Below, one piece after another: positions 59,438-64,000 of a DNA stretch of 64,000 bases. Below the pieces are notes generated by a model that made no database searches, was not told the origin of the DNA, and saw only the letters and a list, made by a program, of their open reading frames with translations. Position 1 is the stretch's first letter. Every line of letters begins with the position of its first letter. A program made the translations under genes and the position numbers. The stretch lies in assembly GCF_013386115.1 (NCBI RefSeq), contig NZ_JACAOR010000019.1, forward strand, positions 62,001 through 126,000. The letters are read 5' to 3'. The stretch comes from Pseudomonas gingeri. GTDB taxonomy: Bacteria > Pseudomonadota > Gammaproteobacteria > Pseudomonadales > Pseudomonadaceae.

Positions 59438-60455
59438 CCGTCGCCACCGTCCCCAGCAGGCGCGCCCGGTACTCGCCGGGCGTCACTTCGAACCAGCGGC
59501 GGAACGCGCGGAAAAAGTTGCTCGGATCGGCAAAGCCCAGCAGATAGGCGATTTCCAGCAGGGTCATGCGCGGCTGCGCCAGGTACTGCTCGGCCAGTTC
59601 GCGACGGGTGTCGTCGAGCAGGGTCTGGAAGCTCGTGCCCTCCTCCTGCAAGCGCCGCTGCAGGGTCCGCTGCGACAGGTGCAAAGTCTGCGCGACCATC
59701 TCGCGCTTGGGCTCGCCCTGGGGCAGCAACCGACACAAGACCTGGCGCGCCTTGTGGGTCACCCGGCTCTCGGAAAAGCGCGCCAGGTATTCGCCAGCGA
59801 AGCGATCATGCAACAGGGCCATCGCCTCATTGGCGGTGGGTAACGGTGCTTCCATATCGGCTTTCTCGAAAATCAGCGCGTCGTAGGGCGCGTTGAACAC
59901 CAGCGGCGCATGAAACACTTCTTTGTAGGGTCCGATGTCTTCCGGCTGGGAGCCCTGGACCAGGACCTTGCGCGGCTGCAACGTACGCCCGGTCAGCCAG
60001 CCGCACAAGGCCAGGGCGCAGGCCAGCGATGCCTCGGCGCTCTGCCGGGTCGGCGGCAGGTGATCGCCATGCACGGTGAGGATCAGCGCATAGCCCTCGG
60101 GCAGCAGGCGAAAGCTCAGGTCCGCGCTTTCGGCAATGATCCGCTGGTAGCGCACCAGGCGCATGAAACCTTCGGCCAGGGTCTGGCTGGACATCAACGC
60201 ATAACCGGCCACATGAAAGGACGCCGGACGCACCACCTTGCCCATGTTCAAGCCGATCGCCGGGTTGCCGGACAGTTCCACCGCACGCTGCCAGAGCCGC
60301 GTCATGGAGTCCTGGGGGAAGCGCGCGTCAGGGTCATCCAGCGCGGCATAATCGAGCCCGAGCTGCCTGAAAAGGGCACGGCAATCCAGACCGTCCATCT
60401 CCAGCGCTTTGACAATCCCCATCGCCCAGCTTGCAGAAGTCGTTCTTTCGCTCAT
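59394..60455 (-). CDS. AraC-family regulator (OruR/ArgR-like layout)
   Basis: 353-residue regulator. The N-terminal ligand-binding domain of the PF12625 type covers about 20-210 (FHVAGYALMSSQTLAEGFMR, RYQRIIAESADLSFRL); the C-terminal AraC domain has two HTHs (VAQTLHLSQRTLQRRLQEEG and LLEIAYLLGFADPSNFFRAF). Its 3' end overlaps trkH by 44 bases on the opposite strand. It is divergent from the Mpo1-like gene. Ligand and targets are unknown. Confidence 0.9.
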   Translation of the reverse strand: MSERTTSASWAMGIVKALEMDGLDCRALFRQLGLDYAALDDPDARFPQDSMTRLWQRAVELSGNPAIGLNMGKVVRPASFHVAGYALMSSQTLAEGFMRLVRYQRIIAESADLSFRLLPEGYALILTVHGDHLPPTRQSAEASLACALALCGWLTGRTLQPRKVLVQGSQPEDIGPYKEVFHAPLVFNAPYDALIFEKADMEAPLPTANEAMALLHDRFAGEYLARFSESRVTHKARQVLCRLLPQGEPKREMVAQTLHLSQRTLQRRLQEEGTSFQTLLDDTRRELAEQYLAQPRMTLLEIAYLLGFADPSNFFRAFRRWFEVTPGEYRARLLGTVATVSDARMPEYTARTL

Positions 60456-60614
60456 GGCCTTTTCTTACATGGTAAGCCGCATATTACGACTGATGGCCTA
60501 AGGATACTAAAGTGGCGCCTATTGTCACTGGTCGTTACAGCTAATGACTCTAGACTCAAATAAGCTCCCCGGGGAACCGCCCGCGCCCCATCGCTGAAGC
60601 ACGGAGAGTACGCT

Positions 60615-60926
60615 TTGGAAAACGCCAGGAAATTCAACAGTTTTGCCGAGTTCTACCCCTACTACCTGAGCGAGCACGGCGACAGCACCTGCCGTCGCCT
60701 GCATTTCGTCGGAACCAGCCTGGTCATCTTCATTCTCGCCATGGCCATCGGTCGCTCGGCCTGGTGGTTGCTGTGGGCGCTGCCGGTGGCCGGCTACAGT
60801 TTCGCCTGGGTCGGCCATTTCTTCTTCGAGAAGAATCGCCCGGCAACCTTTCAGCATCCTTTCTACAGCCTGCTGGGTGATTTCGTCATGTACCGCGACA
60901 TGTTGCTGGGCAAGGTGCCGTTCTAG
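60615..60926 (+). CDS. Mpo1-like (DUF962) membrane protein
   Basis: 103-residue protein of the DUF962/Mpo1 family: FNSFAEFYPYYLSEHGDSTC, RRLHFVGTSLVIFILAMAI, and FAWVGHFFFEKNRPATFQHPFYSLLGD. The yeast relative Mpo1 is an Fe(II) dioxygenase in phytosphingosine breakdown, and the conserved His residues are present. Two membrane helices. The apparent start is TTG 60615, with GGAG upstream. Confidence 0.88.
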   Translation: MENARKFNSFAEFYPYYLSEHGDSTCRRLHFVGTSLVIFILAMAIGRSAWWLLWALPVAGYSFAWVGHFFFEKNRPATFQHPFYSLLGDFVMYRDMLLGKVPF

Positions 60927-61036
60927 GCCACCCATCGAGGCCCCGCAGGCCAGCGATCCGTCTCGCGCAGCCACTGTCAGGCGCGGTGCGCGGCCTAGAC
61001 TGAAGGCAGGATCCACAGCACAGGAAAGGACCGCCG

Positions 61037-61624
61037 ATGAATGTCCAGGCCCGCTTTACCCATATGCAGGACGGTACCGAGGAAGACTGGGCGATCATCG
61101 CCGCCGACTTCAGCGCCTACGCCCGGCAGTTGCCGGCGCGGATCGTGGCCCACCTGAGGCTGCTGGAAGGGGACTTCGGCGGCTTCCCGGTGGATCGCCT
61201 GACCCACTCGCTGCAAACCGCCAGCCGCGCCTGGCGCGATGGACGAGACGAGGAATACGTGGTCTGCGCCCTGCTCCACGATATCGGCGACACCCTCGGC
61301 TCCTATAATCACCCGGATATCGCCACGGCGATCCTCAAGCCGTTTGTCAGCCCGGAAAACCTGTGGATGGTGGAGAAGCACGGGATCTTTCAGGGCTACT
61401 ATTTCTTCCATCACCTGGGTATGGATCGACACCTGCGCGAACAATTCAGCGAGCATCCGCAGTATCAACCGACCATCGAGTTCTGTGCCCGCTATGACGC
61501 CGCGGCCTTCGACCCGGCCTACGACACCCTGCCCCTGAGCTTTTTCGAGCCGATGCTGCAACGCCTGTTCGCCCAGCCGAAAAACTCGATCTACAAGGCG
61601 GCGATGGAACAGCAGTCGGCCTGA
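61037..61624 (+). CDS. HD-domain metal-dependent hydrolase
   Basis: 195-residue HD-type protein: His in DRLTHSLQTASRA, the HD pair in VVCALLHDIGDTLG, and HPDIATAIL with further His and Asp at metal-ligand spacing; the rest is helical with HHLGMDRHL. It resembles HD proteins of the inositol oxygenase/PhnZ-like type, some of which are mixed-valence iron oxygenases. Substrate unknown. Confidence 0.85.
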   Translation: MNVQARFTHMQDGTEEDWAIIAADFSAYARQLPARIVAHLRLLEGDFGGFPVDRLTHSLQTASRAWRDGRDEEYVVCALLHDIGDTLGSYNHPDIATAILKPFVSPENLWMVEKHGIFQGYYFFHHLGMDRHLREQFSEHPQYQPTIEFCARYDAAAFDPAYDTLPLSFFEPMLQRLFAQPKNSIYKAAMEQQSA

Positions 61625-61631
61625 ACGATCA

Positions 61632-62453
61632 TCAACCGACCTGCGCGACCTTCTCCAGCTCCAGCTTGAGCTGGGCCTCGCGAGCCTGGGCATCCGCCAG
61701 TCGATACAGCTCGATGGTGCCATCCCAGTGCTCGATCAGCGCCGTGCAGGACTCGACCCAGTCACCGCAGTTGAGGTACTCCACTTCACCGACCTGGCGA
61801 ATCTCGGCGTGGTGGATATGCCCGCAGACCACGCCATCCAGGCCACGCTTCACGCATTCGTGGGCGATGGCCTCCTCGAAGTCGCTGATGAAGCTGACCG
61901 CGGTCTTGACCTTGTGCTTGAGGTACGCCGACAGCGACCAGTAGCCATAACCGTAACGCGCCCGCCAGTGGTTCAGCCAGCGGTTGAGGGTCAGGGTGAA
62001 CTCGTAGGCCGAGTCGCCGAGAAAGGCCAGCCAGCGGTGGTAGCGGGTGATGACGTCGAACTGGTCGCCGTGGATCACCAGCAGCTTGCGACCATCGGCG
62101 GTGACATGCACCGCTTCGTCCACCAGCTGGATATTGCCCAGGATCAGCTTCGAATAGCGACGCAGGAACTCATCATGGTTGCCGGTGACATAGATCACCT
62201 CGGTGCCGCGCTTGCTCATGGTCAGCAGGCGCCGAATCACGTTGGTGTGGGCCTGGGGCCAATACATGCCGCTGCGCAGCTTCCAGCCGTCGATGATATC
62301 CCCGACCAGGTAGACCCGGTCGGCGTGATAGCCCTTGAGGAACTGCGACAGATGCTCCGCCTGGCAATCGCGGGTACCGAGGTGCACATCGGAAATCCAC
62401 AGGGTTCGCACACGTTGCTTACGGCTGGGTTTGGCGAGCTCCGCACGGGTCAT
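61632..62453 (-). CDS. UDP-2,3-diacylglucosamine pyrophosphatase-like metallophosphatase
   Basis: 273-residue calcineurin-fold hydrolase similar to the LpxH family: LWISDVHLGTRD, VYLVGDIIDGWKL, VIYVTGNHDEFLRRYSK, LLVIHGDQFDVITRY and VVCGHIHHAEIR. It may cleave UDP-diacylglucosamine or a related lipid precursor; Pseudomonas has LpxH plus such paralogues, so the exact role is unsure. ATG 62453 has GGAGA six bases upstream; another ATG at 62459 sits too close to it. Confidence 0.88.
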   Translation of the reverse strand: MTRAELAKPSRKQRVRTLWISDVHLGTRDCQAEHLSQFLKGYHADRVYLVGDIIDGWKLRSGMYWPQAHTNVIRRLLTMSKRGTEVIYVTGNHDEFLRRYSKLILGNIQLVDEAVHVTADGRKLLVIHGDQFDVITRYHRWLAFLGDSAYEFTLTLNRWLNHWRARYGYGYWSLSAYLKHKVKTAVSFISDFEEAIAHECVKRGLDGVVCGHIHHAEIRQVGEVEYLNCGDWVESCTALIEHWDGTIELYRLADAQAREAQLKLELEKVAQVG

Positions 62454-62599
62454 GGGCATTCTCCGGATTTTTCCTGAGCTTGCACCGGGGCAGTTAATGC
62501 ACCATGACACTCCCGCGACAGTCTGATGACAGCCGCCGACCTGACATAACCGCTTCAAGTTCAACCGGTATAGACTGCGGACTTGCCGAGGAGACCGCC

Positions 62600-63358
62600 A
62601 TGGGACCGTTCCTGACCCTGCGCCAGTACAGCGACGAGTTGATCGTCCACAGCCACGCCCACGCCCAACTGGTGTTCGGGCTCTCGGGTCGGCTCGACTT
62701 CGAAATCGAAGGGCGCGGCAGCCGGGTCGTGCAGCAGAGCGTCGCGGTGATTCCCTATGACGCCCACCACACCTGCGGCAGCCCGGACGGCAGCCGTTGC
62801 CTGGTGCTGGACGTGCCCGACGAACACTGGCTGGTGCAATCCCTGGGCGACCACGCCGATGCCAGCCGGCGCCTGCTCGACAACCCCGGTCCGCGACCGT
62901 TGAATGCCAGCCAGGGCCAGTTGGTGAACTGGTTGGCCAACAGCCCGGTGCATGACCCGCTGATCGCCCGGCAAGGCGCCGTGCTGTTGCTCGCCAGCCT
63001 GAACAACGACGCCGCCGGTAGCGGCGACGGCAAGCGCCTGCCCCTGGCCGCGCTGGATGCGCATATCGATCGCCATGCCGCACGCCCGTTGCAGGTCGCC
63101 GACCTGGGGCGGATCGCCGAACTGTCCAATGCCCGCCTGCATGCACGATTCATGGCCGAATGCGGGCAGACGCCCATGGACTACATCCGCGGTCGCCGGC
63201 TGCGGCTGGCCCTGGGGATGCTGCGGGAAACCGCGTTGCCGATCGGCGAGATCGCCCTGCGCGTCGGCTACAGTTCGCAGAGCGCCTTTTGCGCCGCGAT
63301 GTCACGCGAATTCGGCGCCTCGCCCGGTGCCCTGCGCCGCGAGTCTGGCGACAACTAG
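62600..63358 (+). CDS. AraC-family regulator with cupin domain
   Basis: 252-residue regulator. N-terminal cupin (HSHAHAQLVFGLSGRLDFEIEG) and C-terminal AraC HTHs (LQVADLGRIAELSNARLHARF and PIGEIALRVGYSSQSAFCAAM). ATG 62600 follows GAGGAGACCGCC; 32 upstream codons are open but lack a site. It stands 78 bases before an EamA transporter gene on the same strand and may control it. Confidence 0.9.
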   Translation: MGPFLTLRQYSDELIVHSHAHAQLVFGLSGRLDFEIEGRGSRVVQQSVAVIPYDAHHTCGSPDGSRCLVLDVPDEHWLVQSLGDHADASRRLLDNPGPRPLNASQGQLVNWLANSPVHDPLIARQGAVLLLASLNNDAAGSGDGKRLPLAALDAHIDRHAARPLQVADLGRIAELSNARLHARFMAECGQTPMDYIRGRRLRLALGMLRETALPIGEIALRVGYSSQSAFCAAMSREFGASPGALRRESGDN

Positions 63359-63436
63359 CGCGAGTCCCGCGACAGACAGCGGTGCGCCCGCCCCTCTAGA
63401 CTGCAGCCTTGTGAACCCGCGCTTCCAAGGACTGCA

Positions 63437-64000
63437 ATGACTCCCCGTTCCGCCCTCGGCGCCCTGCATATCGGCGCACTGATGTTCGGCCTGACCGGCG
63501 TGTTCGGCAAGCTCGCCGCCGCCTCCCCCGCCATCATCGTCTTTGGCCGTGCCGCCTTTGCCGTGCTCGCCCTCGCGCTGTTCGCCGGCCTGGCCCGCAA
63601 TGGCGGCTGGCAACGCCTGCACGCCCGCGACTGGCAGGGCCTGCTGCTCAGCGGCCTGCTGCTGGCGGGCCACTGGGTGAGCTTCTTCATTTCGGTGAAA
63701 GTCGCCGGTGTCGCCATCGCCACCCTGGGTTTTGCCAGTTTCCCGGCCTTTACCGTGATCCTCGAAGGGCTGATCTTCCGCGAGCGCATCCGCCTGAACG
63801 AAATCGTCCTGGTATTGCTGGTCAGTATCGGCCTGGTACTGGTCACGCCTGATTTCGACCTCGCCAGCCAGGCCACCAGCGGCCTGCTCTGGGCGGTCCT
63901 GTCCGGATTGCTGTTCGCCCTGCTGTCCCTGACCAACCGTGCCGGTTCCGGGCGGATCCCGCCGGTGCAGGCGGCGCTGTGCCAGAACCTGGTGGTCGCC
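63437..64000 (+). CDS. EamA/DMT-family transporter (3' end cut by window edge)
   Basis: The first 188 codons of a drug/metabolite transporter: hydrophobic helices at ALHIGALMFGLTGVFGKLAA, RAAFAVLALALFAGLA, LLLSGLLLAGHWVSFFISVKVAG and IATLGFASFPAFTVILEGLIF. The EamA first domain is complete and the second has begun. Substrate unknown. Downstream of an AraC-type regulator. Confidence 0.9.
   Translation, partial: MTPRSALGALHIGALMFGLTGVFGKLAAASPAIIVFGRAAFAVLALALFAGLARNGGWQRLHARDWQGLLLSGLLLAGHWVSFFISVKVAGVAIATLGFASFPAFTVILEGLIFRERIRLNEIVLVLLVSIGLVLVTPDFDLASQATSGLLWAVLSGLLFALLSLTNRAGSGRIPPVQAALCQNLVVA

Noticed and set aside
1..64000. CRISPR arrays, insertion sequences, prophage genes, tRNA or rRNA
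   Set aside because: No regularly spaced repeats, transposase or integrase motifs, or RNA-gene signatures were found on reading through; only REP-type palindromes are repeated.

Overview
The window is GC-rich, densely coded chromosomal DNA. It is almost certainly from a Pseudomonas of the P. fluorescens complex, judged from the fleQ-fliTSD-flaG-fliC order, the phhR/phhABC block, REP-type palindromes and the cpx, rluB-scpBA and yciO neighbourhoods. No rRNA, tRNA, insertion sequence, phage or CRISPR was seen. All functional calls come from reading motifs and family resemblance by eye; no searches were run.

Left part (1-34544, nearly all minus strand): a flagellar locus. It runs from the truncated regulator gene fleQ through fliT, fliS, fliD, flaG and fliC. 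A glycosylation island of about 21 kb follows (4881-25963), then flgL, flgK, flgJ, flgI, flgH, flgG and flgF. Promoter-like sites fit the flagellar hierarchy: sigma-28 sites before fliS and fliC, and a sigma-54 site before flgF. The island encodes a pseudaminic acid pathway (pseC, pseF, a pseG-pseH fusion, pseI and an associated methylase), a Maf-type flagellin glycosyltransferase, and a ketoacyl-ACP synthase III. It also holds a CDP-sugar pathway (rfbF, rfbG, an epimerase, a TylC3-like C-methyltransferase, a reductase), a second methyltransferase-like protein, a CmcI-like protein and two giant multi-module glycosyltransferases. pseB, the first pseudaminic acid gene, survives only as a 34-codon remnant between its own start and the pseC start.

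Divergent from flgF, a 2-oxoglutarate oxygenase gene and a TylF-like O-methyltransferase gene (34799-36384) may tailor the same glycan. flgBCDE are not here.

Right part (36385-64000): mostly core genes. phhR faces phhABC (phenylalanine hydroxylation and transamination) across a likely PhhR box. An ECF sigma/anti-sigma pair faces a phosphoesterase-cupredoxin pair, with matching promoter motifs on both sides. Then come small proteins, an MFS transporter, arfB, aroP, rluB, scpB, scpA, yciO, a PHP phosphoesterase, yciB and yciI. A Cpx-type envelope-stress set follows, with a Spy/CpxP-like gene between cpxR and cpxA and a CpxR-like box before it. The window ends with a nitroreductase, a TrkH potassium transporter, two AraC regulators, an Mpo1-like protein, an HD protein, a UDP-diacylglucosamine-pyrophosphatase-like enzyme and a truncated EamA transporter.
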